A stretch of 64,000 nt of DNA from positions 1,922,001 through 1,986,000 of the forward strand of contig NZ_CP096019.1 of the NCBI RefSeq assembly GCF_023115355.1. Reading direction: 5' to 3'. Within the stretch, counting starts at the first letter, position 1; each line of letters opens with the position of its first letter. The notes below the pieces were generated by a model. The model was given only the letters and a program-made list of their open reading frames with translations. It ran no database searches and had not been told where the DNA came from. Shown here in pieces: positions 11,214 through 20,095 of this stretch. The stretch comes from Halocatena salina. GTDB lineage: Archaea; Halobacteriota; Halobacteria; Halobacteriales; Haloarculaceae. Both the position numbers and the translations under genes were made by a program.

Positions 11214-12400
11214 CAGCGAACCACCTCCGCCCGCTCGGGGACGTGTCCATCGACGACGACGCCGGTGCCGATCCGGGCGTTCGTCCCGACGAGCGCGCCC
11301 GGCTTACAACGGACACCCCCACCGGACTGCACCCGATCCGCGAACACCGCACCGAGATGTTCGTCCCGGAACAGACTCTCGTTGATCTGGACGTCTGCCG
11401 GCCCACCGGGAACGATCGTTCCCGCTCCGAGCGCTACGTCCTGACCGGTCACGCAGTCGAGTAAGGTACTCCCCGCACCGATTCGCGTATCCGTGTCTAT
11501 GACGCTTGACTCGACCGTCGTGTTCGCCCCGATCGTCACGTTCCGACCCAACGCTACGTTTGGACCGACGACCGAGCCGGGTCCCAGTTCACAGTCCGGA
11601 CCGATGACGACCGGCGGTTGAAGCGTCGCGTTTTCGTTGATGATCGCGCTGTCTGCCACCCACACGTCCGTTTCTGGGTGATCGCCGTCGATGAGTCCGC
11701 GTTCGAGCAATGCGCGCGAAACGGTAAGGAGATCCCACGGATACGTCGCGTCGGCCCACAGCCCTTCGGTCCGAACGCCTCGAACGGTCGCCTCATAGAT
11801 CAGTAGATCGACCGCATCGGTCAACAGCAGGCTCCCGCTCCGGCGGGTCGCCTCCGACAGTGCGTCGAAGATGCGTTGATCGAACACGTACACGCCACCG
11901 TTGACGAGCCGATACTCATCATCCGGTTTCTCGATCAGCTCTACGATGGTCGAATCGCGCATGACGACCGCCCCATACCGGTTTGCGGCCGGTCGTTCGA
12001 GCACCGCGAGCGTCGCCGCGTCGGCGGTTTCGGAAGCTTCGAGCACATCGGTCACGATCGACGGCTCGATCACCCGGTCGCCGTTTACTACCACGAACGA
12101 TCCGTCGAGCTTTTCCTCTACCTGTTGGAGCGCGTGCCCGCTTCCCAACTGCTTGGACTGGACGACGTACTCGATCGGAACGTCCCGGTAGGTGGGTCCG
12201 AAATGCTCCTGGACCCGACTGCGTTTGTAACCGACGACCAAACAGATGCGTTCGATTCCGGCCTCGATGAGCGCGTCTAGAACGTATTCGAGAATTGGAC
12301 GGTTGCCGGCTGGTAACATCGGTTTTGGACGGTTTCGGGTCAGCGGACGCAGACGGGTCCCCTCTCCCGCCGCGAGAACCACAGCGGTGTCAGTTGGCAT
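11213..12400 (-). CDS. glmU: Bifunctional sugar-1-phosphate nucleotidyltransferase / acetyltransferase (archaeal GlmU type)
   Basis: 395 residues from ATG 12400 (the frame opens at 12481, but VVLAAGEGTRLRP starts seven residues after the chosen Met). The N-terminal nucleotidyltransferase has LAAGEGTRLRPLT and RPKPMLP, the NTP and sugar-phosphate binding motifs. The C-terminal third is a hexapeptide-repeat left-handed beta helix (IGPDCELGPGSVVGPNVALG). With glmS it would supply UDP-GlcNAc or a related sugar for glycoproteins. Whether the acetyltransferase half is active cannot be judged by eye. The promoter lies in 12401-12500. Confidence 0.88.
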   Translation of the reverse strand: MPTDTAVVLAAGEGTRLRPLTRNRPKPMLPAGNRPILEYVLDALIEAGIERICLVVGYKRSRVQEHFGPTYRDVPIEYVVQSKQLGSGHALQQVEEKLDGSFVVVNGDRVIEPSIVTDVLEASETADAATLAVLERPAANRYGAVVMRDSTIVELIEKPDDEYRLVNGGVYVFDQRIFDALSEATRRSGSLLLTDAVDLLIYEATVRGVRTEGLWADATYPWDLLTVSRALLERGLIDGDHPETDVWVADSAIINENATLQPPVVIGPDCELGPGSVVGPNVALGRNVTIGANTTVESSVIDTDTRIGAGSTLLDCVTGQDVALGAGTIVPGGPADVQINESLFRDEHLGAVFADRVQSGGGVRCKPGALVGTNARIGTGVVVDGHVPERAEVVR

Positions 12401-12546
12401 AACCAACGCCACAGTCCCCAGTGTTGTGAATGTTCTGACTTTGTCCGTGACTAATAGGGTAATCACACAGATACAAATCATCGATCGCTATAGTTGTCCA
12501 CTGTAAGATCGTTATAACAAATACTGCGGCTGTCGTCTCAAGCGCT

Positions 12547-13224
12547 TCAGTTCGTCGTCGGATGGGAATCCACGCCGTTGTCGGTGACGGTCCCCCCTTC
12601 GACGGTTTCGAGCGCTTCAGTGTCCTTTTCACAGTCGACGTGCCATCGATCGACGGACTGTTCGTAGTCGGCCAACGCGTTCGAGACGCGGATCCGGAGG
12701 TCGTCGTCGTTGATGTTCACTTCCAGTCGGTAGGTCGGTCGGTCGTCAGCAACCTGCTGGAGATTCGCGCTGACGATGTCGTTATCGAAGTAGTACGGCG
12801 CGAGTTGGGTCATGACGTTTTTGTACACAGCCCCTTCGACCGCACGGATCGCCTTCCGTCCTGCCGAGTCGGCCGCGCGTGCGACGTAATCGATCGATTC
12901 GTTCCACTTGTCGACCGCTTCGTCGGTGTCTTCATCGAGTTTTTTATACGATTCCGTGAGCTTCTCTCCTGCCGTTTTGATGTCGTCGTCGGGCTGTTGC
13001 CCGGCTTTTTCTCCAGCGCTTTCGTCGACGCTTGCCTGTCGAGCGGTTTTCTCGTTCACGTCGTCGTCCAAGCGCTCGTGACTTTTCGGTCGCCATTCGT
13101 CCCACTCTTCGAATTCGGAGCCAGAAACGTCGTTATCTCTGAGCGCCCGCGTGATGCGCTCTCCGAATTCGACGATGTCGCCCCACGTCCCCCGGTCGAT
13201 AAACCCGGTCACGCTTTCTTCCAT
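12547..13224 (-). CDS. Haloarchaeal conserved protein, DUF5828-like
   Basis: 225 residues from the ATG at 13224 (MEESVTGFIDRGTWGDIVEFG); the longer frame from 13290 adds basic non-homologous residues. The middle is very acidic and charged, probably helical or coiled (residues about 60-110, ESYKKLDEDTDEAVDKWNES). A compact C-terminal part follows with ITQ/YKNVMTQLAPYYFDNDI and a strand-rich end. It resembles a family restricted to halophilic archaea with no assigned function. It stands alone between glmU and a small ORF on the same strand. Confidence 0.68.
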   Translation of the reverse strand: MEESVTGFIDRGTWGDIVEFGERITRALRDNDVSGSEFEEWDEWRPKSHERLDDDVNEKTARQASVDESAGEKAGQQPDDDIKTAGEKLTESYKKLDEDTDEAVDKWNESIDYVARAADSAGRKAIRAVEGAVYKNVMTQLAPYYFDNDIVSANLQQVADDRPTYRLEVNINDDDLRIRVSNALADYEQSVDRWHVDCEKDTEALETVEGGTVTDNGVDSHPTTN

Positions 13225-13305
13225 CTGCGTTCGGCGATAGGTGTGCAACGGCAAAAACTTCTCCGTTAGCCCTTCGAAACACCGATACACCGTGCTATCC
13301 AGTTA

Positions 13306-13533
13306 CTACCGACCGTGGATGATCGCGTGTCCCACCTCGTCGATGCGTCGTTTCACTCGACCGGCCAGCACCATCGGAAGCGATGCCGTACGGAGTTGGT
13401 CGTCGGTAAGTTCGATCCGGTCGCCCTCGAACGGCGACGAGCCACCGTCTTTTGAACCTTCGGTCATATCGACCACGCTCGTTAGGGCACACCGGCCACA
13501 CGATTCGGTCTTCGATCCATCCATGGGTGTCAT
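13306..13533 (-). CDS. Small haloarchaeal protein of unknown function
   Basis: 75 residues from ATG 13533 (MTPMDGSKTESCGRCALTSV); an internal ATG at 13524 would give 72. The frame is open further upstream but runs antisense-like through crcB. A single CGRC near residue 12 might bind metal or form a disulfide. The C-terminal half (RIELTDDQLRTASLPMVLAGRVKRRIDEVGHAIIHGR) is predicted helical and mildly basic. No function recognised. It is placed 44 bases after the fluoride channel pair on the same strand. Confidence 0.55.
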   Translation of the reverse strand: MTPMDGSKTESCGRCALTSVVDMTEGSKDGGSSPFEGDRIELTDDQLRTASLPMVLAGRVKRRIDEVGHAIIHGR

Positions 13534-13577
13534 TGGCAGTCGGGGAACATGAATCACCCGATCAACGCGGTTCGTTA

Positions 13578-13934
13578 CTACCGCCCTACTGCTAGCCACG
13601 CGAGTCCGATCGCTACGGTTGCTCCGAGCAACGTTCCGACGGCGTTGATCAGCGCCCGGTTCCGGTCGCCGGTCTCCCAGAGGCGGACCGTTTGGACGGA
13701 AAACGACGAAAACGTCGTGAACGAACCACACGCGCCGGTTCCCAGCAACAACACCACCGTTTCCGACGAGCCGGCAAACGTGAGCGCGGCGAGTACGAAG
13801 CTGCCGATGACGTTGACGGCGATCGTGGCCACCGGGAACGCGTCGGCGTCGATCCACTGGCCGAGGAGATACCGCAACAGCGCCCCCAGCGCCCCGCCCG
13901 TGCCGACGATGTGCGCCGGATCGATCCGGGTCAT
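13578..13934 (-). CDS. crcB: Fluoride channel CrcB/Fluc, second subunit
   Basis: 118 residues from ATG 13934. Four membrane segments are visible. The family signature is present: GALLRYLLG, TIAVNVIGSF (the pore Asn), GTGACGSFTTFSSFSVQ with the Phe-box and the Na-binding central break, and a closing helix. Fluc proteins export fluoride as dual-topology dimers; where two adjacent genes exist, they usually encode oppositely oriented partners. Its ATG overlaps the TGA of the upstream crcB by 4 bases. Confidence 0.93.
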   Translation of the reverse strand: MTRIDPAHIVGTGGALGALLRYLLGQWIDADAFPVATIAVNVIGSFVLAALTFAGSSETVVLLLGTGACGSFTTFSSFSVQTVRLWETGDRNRALINAVGTLLGATVAIGLAWLAVGR

Positions 13935-14332
13935 CCGTCGCTCCCCTCGATCGTTCGCGCCAGTTGGCGGCCGACCAGCACACCAGCAAACCCGAGCGCG
14001 TAGTTGGCGAACACGTTCAGAACCATCCACAGCGGCGATTCGAGTAGCGCCGTTTGGACGGCGAACGTGCTGTAGGTGGTAAACGAGGAGAGAAAGCCGG
14101 TCGCGGCGACCAGCCGTGTTCGTTCCCCGAGGAGCCCGCTGTACATCGCTTCATAGAGGATGAATCCCAACGCGATGCTGCCCGCCGCGTTCACCAGTAG
14201 CGTTCCCATCGCTTGTGGTCCCGGCGCAACCCCATCAAGGAAATACCGGAGGTTCGATCCGGCGAAGCCGCCGATCCCGATGAGCGCGGCCGTTTCTAAC
14301 CGAACCAGTGGATGCTCGTTTGCTGTCGCCAT
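13931..14332 (-). CDS. crcB: Fluoride channel CrcB/Fluc, first subunit
   Basis: 133 residues with four membrane segments and the Fluc signatures GGFAGSNLRYFLDG, TLLVNAAGSIALGF and TGFLSSFTTYSTFAVQ. It is longer at the N-terminus than its partner. The two genes are clearly diverged paralogues and overlap by ATGA, fitting an obligate heterodimer with opposite membrane orientations. I looked upstream (14333-14480) for a crcB-type fluoride riboswitch and saw none. Confidence 0.93.
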   Translation of the reverse strand: MATANEHPLVRLETAALIGIGGFAGSNLRYFLDGVAPGPQAMGTLLVNAAGSIALGFILYEAMYSGLLGERTRLVAATGFLSSFTTYSTFAVQTALLESPLWMVLNVFANYALGFAGVLVGRQLARTIEGSDG

Positions 14333-14493
14333 CGTCGTTCCTGGGTTCGTCAGTCATGAAGACCGACGGAGCTGTTGTTCTCGGCCGACGGTCCGAACTG
14401 TGTAGGGATATGCACCCCGGTGTGGACTCGATTCCCCAACACGCCGTTTTGCGGTCGCTAATCGGCGGTTCGCGGCCGTGAAATCTGCTTCTA

Positions 14494-14503
14494 TTTTTAT
14501 ATG
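14494..14503 (+). promoter_or_regulatory. TATA box of the HTH gene
   Basis: TTTTTATATG is centred about 30 bases upstream of the GTG at 14529, the spacing expected when transcription starts at the start codon. This favours the GTG start and a leaderless mRNA over the longer frame that begins at 14478, which would lie inside the promoter. Confidence 0.6.
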
Positions 14504-14528
14504 GGTTCCTGACAGAAGACGAACTACC

Positions 14529-14966
14529 GTGGCCGCCATTCCGAACTGGATCGATGGACGTATCGACCGCAACCTCAGAAACACATTAACCCAAGAGCAC
14601 GTGGTCGAGACGATGCTTGATGCCGAACGGCCGTTCTTTTCGATCCGACAGCTCCAAGCCCGCGTCAAGCCGGAGGTCAGTAAGGCTACGGTTCGTAACA
14701 GATTGAACGAGTTACAGGAGATCAATGTCGTCGCCACCGAGACGTATCCGGAGTCGGTCACGCTGTACTACATCAACCATCCGGAATCGAACTGGCCGCT
14801 GTCACCGGAAGGGAAACGTGCGCTCACGACCGACACCCCGCTGGATCGGCTCTCCACACGCGATTTTCTTACGATGTCGGATACGGCTGGGATTCGTACG
14901 CTCGTGCTTATCATGACGACTCATGCGAATGTCTTCCCCGGTTTGAGCGTCGTGCAGTCGTGTTGA
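14529..14966 (+). CDS. Winged helix-turn-helix regulator
   Basis: 145 residues from GTG 14529 (VAAIPNWIDGRIDRN). The central region FFSIRQLQARVKPEVSKATVRNRLNELQEINVV (shown in pieces: recognition helix SKATVRNRLNEL) is a winged-helix DNA-binding domain; the wing follows at ESVTLYYINHPES. It is short, with no ligand-binding domain, so it may be a simple repressor or an antitoxin-like regulator. It is transcribed divergently from the crcB pair and could control it, which is inference from position only. Confidence 0.68.
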   Translation: MAAIPNWIDGRIDRNLRNTLTQEHVVETMLDAERPFFSIRQLQARVKPEVSKATVRNRLNELQEINVVATETYPESVTLYYINHPESNWPLSPEGKRALTTDTPLDRLSTRDFLTMSDTAGIRTLVLIMTTHANVFPGLSVVQSC

Positions 14967-15508
14967 TCGGAGGAGGCATACGAACCGCTGAAAGCGACTT
15001 TGACGCCGCCAGGCGGCGATTCCGACGGCTTCTAGCGGCGTTATCCCGAAGTAGCGGAGGCGGTAGCGGTCGCGGCGGCGGTGCGGTGACGGATATAACC
15101 CGCAGCACCGCGAGCTTCGCTCACGGCTTTTTTTCGCCCACGTTTTTTGTGGGAGGTGCGCAGAGCGCACCCTCCCAGAAAAAAGGTGGCGGACCAAAAA
15201 GGTGGGTTGAAGTGATGTCCAGGCATACGCGCCGTTAATGAACGTTTCTCGTGGCCCGAATCGGGAACGGCAACCATTGACGCGACAGGTTCGATCCATC
15301 GGCGTCGTCGAACGGTGTCACCCGCGCTCGACTGCCGGGACGAACACAGGCACTATGGCGAGCGTCGCCGGTGGTGGGTCGATTCCCGCCGCGACCGCGT
15401 CGATACGCCGCTATTGGGGGTGTCAGTCGTGATACTGGTGTTCGATCCCCGGTGCTGTATGTACTCATGCCCGAACGATCGGCCGTCTCTCAGGAGTGGT
15501 GAGTGACC
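14967..15508. other. Gene-free stretch with GC-rich and poly-T/poly-A inverted motifs
   Basis: No convincing gene lies in these 540 bases. The first half holds GGCGGT-rich tandem triplets, then GAGCTTCGCTC and the pair CTTTTTTT...GAAAAAAGG around 15130-15190. This is the same style of dispersed intergenic sequence as at 26.6, 29.4 and 30.1 kb. The second half (15240-15500) has short open frames on both strands with proline/arginine-rich translations that look like shadows. The promoter of the next gene probably lies near 15430-15500. Confidence 0.5.
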
Positions 15509-17428
15509 ATGGTCGGACTGTGTAGTGTGATCGGTGCGGGATCGTTGCCGGACGCGATGGCCAACGCCATCGGTTGGGACGATGCGGAGGCATCGATCAC
15601 CTACCGTGACGATCGGTTCGAACTCCGTGCATCGCTGCATACGCTGCTCGCGGGCGAACAACCGGCGGTGGCCGGTGAGGATGTTCTGATCTGGGTGTGG
15701 GGTGACGTGTACGGCTACGGTTCTGAAGGCAACTACGCCCCCCGGAACGGCCCTCCCGACGGAAGCGCAGCCTTCTGTGCTCGACTGTACGAGCTGTTCG
15801 GAATGCGCTTTGTCGAAGGACTGAATGGAAACTTCGCCCTCGTTGTTTACGATCAGGCGACGAAGGAACTGTCGTTAGTCACCGACCGGTTCGCAACCCG
15901 ACCGTTGTACTACGCCCGTCCCACCGAGGAGACGCTTCTCGTCTCGTCGCAGTCCCAATCACTCGTTTCCCACCCCGATCTCGATCCTGAGTTCGAGTTG
16001 CCGTACCTATACGAGTATCTGGAACTCAGACGCGTGTTCGGCGTCGAGACACCGATCAAGGGTGTGCGACAACTGCCGCCAGGATCGATCGTCTCCATCG
16101 ATCTCGACGACTTGGAGATGACGACGGAGACGTACTGGTCGCCAAGCCACGACCCGATCGACAAGCCGTTTTCGTACTTCCGTGATCGGTTCACCGAGAC
16201 GATCCAGCAGGTGTTCGAGGAGTGGACCGACGACGATCTTTCGTACGGACTGTTGTTGAGCGGTGGGAGCGATTCCCGGCTCGCGCTGGGTGCGATCGAC
16301 CAACCGGTCACGGCGTTTCACAACGCCGACTGGATGAGCCGTGAGGCGAAAACCGCCAAACGGTCGGCACAGGCGACGGGGAACACGTTCGAACTGTTGG
16401 AACGAGATCCGGAGTACGACGCCCAACTGCTCGATTGTGCGCCGCCGCTGTCGAACTTCAGTGGCTGGTTCGATCAGGCGTACTTCCTCGGCTTCCACGA
16501 AGAAATTGCCGAGGAGGTTGACGTGCTCGTCTCCGGGTTGTACGCCGACATGCTGCTCGGCGGCGGTCCGCTCGAAACCCGGACGCTTTCGTTGAACTCT
16601 CTGGGTAATCTCACGCTACCGATCGCACAGTCGATTGATTCGATCGACGAGTACGTCTCTGCACAGGTGAACGAAGCGGTCGAGCCGCTGCCGTATTTCT
16701 CCGGGATCGACGATCAGTCGTTGTCGTCTATCATACGGTCTAACATTCACGCCGACGACGAGGGAGTCGTCAGCCACGGCGTTCGGTACGACAGCCTGCG
16801 CGATCTGGCGCTGTATGGCAGTTTCTATCCGATCGGTGCGGATACGGACGCCATCTTTTCGGAGAGTCTCGCGCACATGCGACCGTACCGAACGCCGTTT
16901 CTGGACAATCGGATCGTGGATCTCCAACAACGGATCCCCGTCAAGTACTTCCTCCGGCGCAACTTCGTCAACGAAGCGATCACGGAAATCGAGCCGACGC
17001 TCGCCGAAATTCCCCACGCCCACACCGGCGTTCCCGTCAAATATCATTTCCCGATAGACTATCTTGGGAAGAACATTCACGGGTTTTGGTGGAAGCACAT
17101 CGCTGACGACGATGTTCCGGAACCACATCTCGATCACACGCCGTGGCCGAACAGGACCGAACTCATTCGGACCCAATCGTTCACGACCGAAACCTTGCGC
17201 ACCCACGAATCGACGCTCGCCGCTCTACCGTTTCTCGATCTCGAAGGCGCCTGGGAGTGCTACCAGGACCACCTCGACGGTGCCGACAACACACCGATCC
17301 TCTACTCGCTGTTAACGCTTCTCAAGACGAATGTCACAGATGCGGTGTACACCGCCAATGACGACACGAACACGGACGCGAATCCCGATTCCGTTATCGA
17401 ACCTAGTTCGACCACCCCAGAGGGATAA
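15509..17428 (+). CDS. Asparagine synthetase-like protein (glutaminase-like + PP-loop domains), copy 1
   Basis: 639 residues from ATG 15509 (a GTG two codons earlier is possible). The N-terminal 190 residues have the Ntn glutaminase layout (NGNFALVVYD, DRFATRPLYY), but the start reads MVGLCSV. The nucleophile position 2 is Val, and a Cys occurs only at 5, so glutamine-dependent activity is doubtful. The synthetase domain has the PP-loop LLSGGSDSR near residue 248, which binds and adenylates with ATP. The product is unknown; homologues act in asparagine formation, lasso peptide ring closure and other amidations. It is followed five bases later by a second, divergent copy. Confidence 0.78.
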   Translation: MVGLCSVIGAGSLPDAMANAIGWDDAEASITYRDDRFELRASLHTLLAGEQPAVAGEDVLIWVWGDVYGYGSEGNYAPRNGPPDGSAAFCARLYELFGMRFVEGLNGNFALVVYDQATKELSLVTDRFATRPLYYARPTEETLLVSSQSQSLVSHPDLDPEFELPYLYEYLELRRVFGVETPIKGVRQLPPGSIVSIDLDDLEMTTETYWSPSHDPIDKPFSYFRDRFTETIQQVFEEWTDDDLSYGLLLSGGSDSRLALGAIDQPVTAFHNADWMSREAKTAKRSAQATGNTFELLERDPEYDAQLLDCAPPLSNFSGWFDQAYFLGFHEEIAEEVDVLVSGLYADMLLGGGPLETRTLSLNSLGNLTLPIAQSIDSIDEYVSAQVNEAVEPLPYFSGIDDQSLSSIIRSNIHADDEGVVSHGVRYDSLRDLALYGSFYPIGADTDAIFSESLAHMRPYRTPFLDNRIVDLQQRIPVKYFLRRNFVNEAITEIEPTLAEIPHAHTGVPVKYHFPIDYLGKNIHGFWWKHIADDDVPEPHLDHTPWPNRTELIRTQSFTTETLRTHESTLAALPFLDLEGAWECYQDHLDGADNTPILYSLLTLLKTNVTDAVYTANDDTNTDANPDSVIEPSSTTPEG

Positions 17429-17433
17429 CTGCG

Positions 17434-19161
17434 ATGACACCAACGCTCAGAACCCACGATGAATCAGTTGCTTCGAGCCGACGAATGAACAAGGAGCTGT
17501 TCGGGGTGTTTGGATCCCGATCTACATTCGAACGCCACCGATCCGCTGACGATTTCGATGAGATCCTCACTGGGGAGTCCGTCACCGTCGGCATTCGTGA
17601 CCCCGGTCTCGGCGTTCCCGGACGGAGCGCGAGCTATTCCGGCGATCGTGGCCTCTGTTTACTCTGGGGGGAGATCTATCCGCACACCCGGGACACCACT
17701 CCTTCCCACGACAACCTCGCTCGGTGGCTGTTCGACCGATACGTCGAGAACGGACGGGACGCCCTTTCGGACATCAACGGATCGTATCTCGCCGTGGTCG
17801 AATACGACGGTGAGGCGTTCGTCTCCACGGATCCGATCCGATCGTGGGAATGCTTTTACACTGATGCAGACGGACAGCGGCTTTTCACGACGGACTTATC
17901 AGCGTTGGCCGGTCGCATGGAGCCGATCGAATACTGCCGCTCGTCGCTGCTCGAATACATTCATCTCGGCACCGTCCTCGGTGAACGGACCCTCATAACG
18001 GGCATCGATCGGGTCCCCTTCGACGGCTATCTGACCGCCGATTCCGTCGGGTCGCTTTCCCGGTTCGTCTACGATCCCAAACCGTTCGATTACGTCGGTG
18101 AGCTTACCGAGCGGCTGCTTCGGGCGGTCGATCGTCGTTCGACCCTTCCCGGCCCGAAGGGTGTGCTCCTTTCGGGGGGACACGATTCGCGGATTTTCCT
18201 CACAGAGATACCGGACATCGATCACTGCTACACGATCGGGAATTCGAACTCCCGGGAGGTCACGGTCGCGCGGAAGCTCGCGGTCCAATACGACATCCCA
18301 CACACGGTGTTGACGCCAGACAAACGATATCTGATGCCGATCGACGGAAAGAGCCGGTACAGTCAAGGGATCAAGGAAGCGCTTCACATCCATCAGGCTG
18401 GCTTCGACGACGCCTTCGAGATGCAGACGGTGTATCACGGTACGTTGTTCGATACGCTGCTCAAGGGATATTTCCTCGAACGCGATGGTTTCGAGCTGTT
18501 CGGGACGAAGCTTCCGTCCTCGGAACTGGCTCCGAATCCAAATCCCATCGAGTCGCTCCTTGACACGCTCGGATTCTTCCCCAAAGAGAGTCAGGCCGTT
18601 GAGGAGGCTGTCTCTGGGATTTTCGACGTGGATTTCTCGTTGGATTCTCCCTACGAATTTCTCTCCGAACAGCTCCACACGGAGCTATCGACCTGTTGGG
18701 AGCGCACCGATTCGGTCCACAATGCCATGGACCTTCTCATCATCAAAAACCAGCCGGTGTTGCCGACCCACGCTCATCTCGCGGACAACTATTTCGAGGC
18801 GTTCGTTGCCGTCGACAGTGAACTCCTCGAATGGCACCTCATGACGCCGCCCAAATATCGACGGTACGAAACGTTCCGGAAGGCGGTCGAACGGATCGAT
18901 GAGGATATTCTCAAACATCGACCGCAGAGTCAACCGCTATCTTCCGTTCGTTTGAATCAGATCGAGCGTTTCTTGCGCCGGAAGCTCCCGTTCCTCGAAT
19001 CGTTCGAACCGGCGTGGCCGGATCGAGACGAAGTGTACCAACAGTACGCGATGGATGAGGAGCTGTTCCCCGAGGAGTACGCCGTCAGACAACTGCCTGC
19101 CCGACTCAAGCTCCGCGTCAACGATGCCCGCTGGTGGCGAGGCGACGAAGACGAGCAGTAA
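17434..19161 (+). CDS. Asparagine synthetase-like protein, copy 2
   Basis: 575 residues from ATG 17434, preceded by GAGGGATAACTGCG, which could serve as a ribosome site. An alternative Met at 17485 gives MNKELFGVFG, closer to the family start MCGIFG but again without Cys2. The PP-loop is LLSGGHDSR near residue 244. The C-terminal region (PKYRRYETFRKAVERID) matches the late helices of the synthetase domain. It is five bases after copy 1, so both belong to one operon and probably act on related substrates or together. Loss of the glutaminase nucleophile in both copies suggests ammonia or an amine as nitrogen donor, or another chemistry. Confidence 0.75.
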   Translation: MTPTLRTHDESVASSRRMNKELFGVFGSRSTFERHRSADDFDEILTGESVTVGIRDPGLGVPGRSASYSGDRGLCLLWGEIYPHTRDTTPSHDNLARWLFDRYVENGRDALSDINGSYLAVVEYDGEAFVSTDPIRSWECFYTDADGQRLFTTDLSALAGRMEPIEYCRSSLLEYIHLGTVLGERTLITGIDRVPFDGYLTADSVGSLSRFVYDPKPFDYVGELTERLLRAVDRRSTLPGPKGVLLSGGHDSRIFLTEIPDIDHCYTIGNSNSREVTVARKLAVQYDIPHTVLTPDKRYLMPIDGKSRYSQGIKEALHIHQAGFDDAFEMQTVYHGTLFDTLLKGYFLERDGFELFGTKLPSSELAPNPNPIESLLDTLGFFPKESQAVEEAVSGIFDVDFSLDSPYEFLSEQLHTELSTCWERTDSVHNAMDLLIIKNQPVLPTHAHLADNYFEAFVAVDSELLEWHLMTPPKYRRYETFRKAVERIDEDILKHRPQSQPLSSVRLNQIERFLRRKLPFLESFEPAWPDRDEVYQQYAMDEELFPEEYAVRQLPARLKLRVNDARWWRGDEDEQ

Positions 19162-19308
19162 CGCCCGGTCTGCCGGCACTGTCGGCTAGTCAGCTGAACA
19201 GTCGGCATGGGTGTCGGATGCATGGGGTGCTGTGTCTGAATGCCACAAAATCTTTTATGCTACCACGTGTAGCTCCACTTCTGGAAACTCTCCAGATACC
19301 TCCATCCA

Positions 19309-20058
19309 ATGTTCGAGACAACCACCGAACTCGTGTTAGAACGGCCCGTTGCGGTCGTGGCGCTGTTGCCAGCACTGTACGTTACCGCAACCGTCCTATG
19401 GCGGGTTCGAAGGCCGTTTGCGACCATCTTCGTGAGCTTCGCTACCGTCGCACTCGTTCCGGTGTTTCTGTTGTTCGTGATTGGTGAGCTCACAGGCTCG
19501 TCGACGTGGCTATCGCTCGGTACGACCCTGTTCGAGATCGAGGCTTCGGTGTTGGGTGGTATCGCGCAGTTGTACGACGGCGTGTTGACGGCGTGGCTCC
19601 GTCTCTGTCTGTTGGTGATCGAGGGAGTGCTGTCGATACATCTGCTTCCATCACAGCTCCAACCGGCCGATGGCGCTGTACTGCCAGCGTGGCTCTGGGC
19701 GTTCGTGCTGCATTTCGCCGGTGGGGTGATGTTGGTGTACGGTCTCCACCGCGGTCGATCGGAGTCGATGGTCGATACCCTGTTGCGCGGCGGGGGTGGT
19801 GTGCTCTTGGTTTCGGGGCTGTTCGTGGCAGTGATACAGGGCGGCTCCGTGACGAGCGATGTTTCGGTGACAGTGATGCTGTTGATGGCGGTGATCGGAT
19901 TGGAAATCGGCGTCGCAGCCGTGTTGTTGGGTGTGCAACCCGACTTCTCCGGGTCGGCGAGCGACGAGGAGATCACCATTCAGGAACTCGGACAGTCGAT
20001 GTGGTCCCGAATCACTCGATTGACGCGGACGCTCTCAGATGTGAACGACGATCGATGA
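19309..20058 (+). CDS. Multi-spanning membrane protein of unknown function
   Basis: 249 residues. About six hydrophobic segments are visible (VAVVALLPALYVTATVLW, TIFVSFATVALVPVFLLFVI, LWAFVLHFAGGVMLVYGL and others), with a hydrophilic C-terminal tail (QELGQSMWSRITRLTRTLSD). No family motif recognised. A TATA-like AATCTTTTATGC at 19247-19258 lies about 50 bases upstream. It ends 38 bases from the convergent glycosyltransferase gene. Position between the synthetase-like pair and the glycosyltransferase hints at a cell-surface role. Confidence 0.6.
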   Translation: MFETTTELVLERPVAVVALLPALYVTATVLWRVRRPFATIFVSFATVALVPVFLLFVIGELTGSSTWLSLGTTLFEIEASVLGGIAQLYDGVLTAWLRLCLLVIEGVLSIHLLPSQLQPADGAVLPAWLWAFVLHFAGGVMLVYGLHRGRSESMVDTLLRGGGGVLLVSGLFVAVIQGGSVTSDVSVTVMLLMAVIGLEIGVAAVLLGVQPDFSGSASDEEITIQELGQSMWSRITRLTRTLSDVNDDR

Positions 20059-20095
20059 TTTCCCACGTTATCCCGTCGCCTCGTGCAAAGAAACA

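Noticed and set aside
14333-14480. Fluoride riboswitch upstream of the crcB pair
   Set aside because: I looked for the crcB-motif core and saw no matching conserved segments; archaeal channels often lack it.
15503-15508. GTG start two codons before the ATG of the first synthetase-like gene
   Set aside because: The ATG at 15509 gives the expected MVGL start and neither choice restores Cys2; the shorter form was kept.
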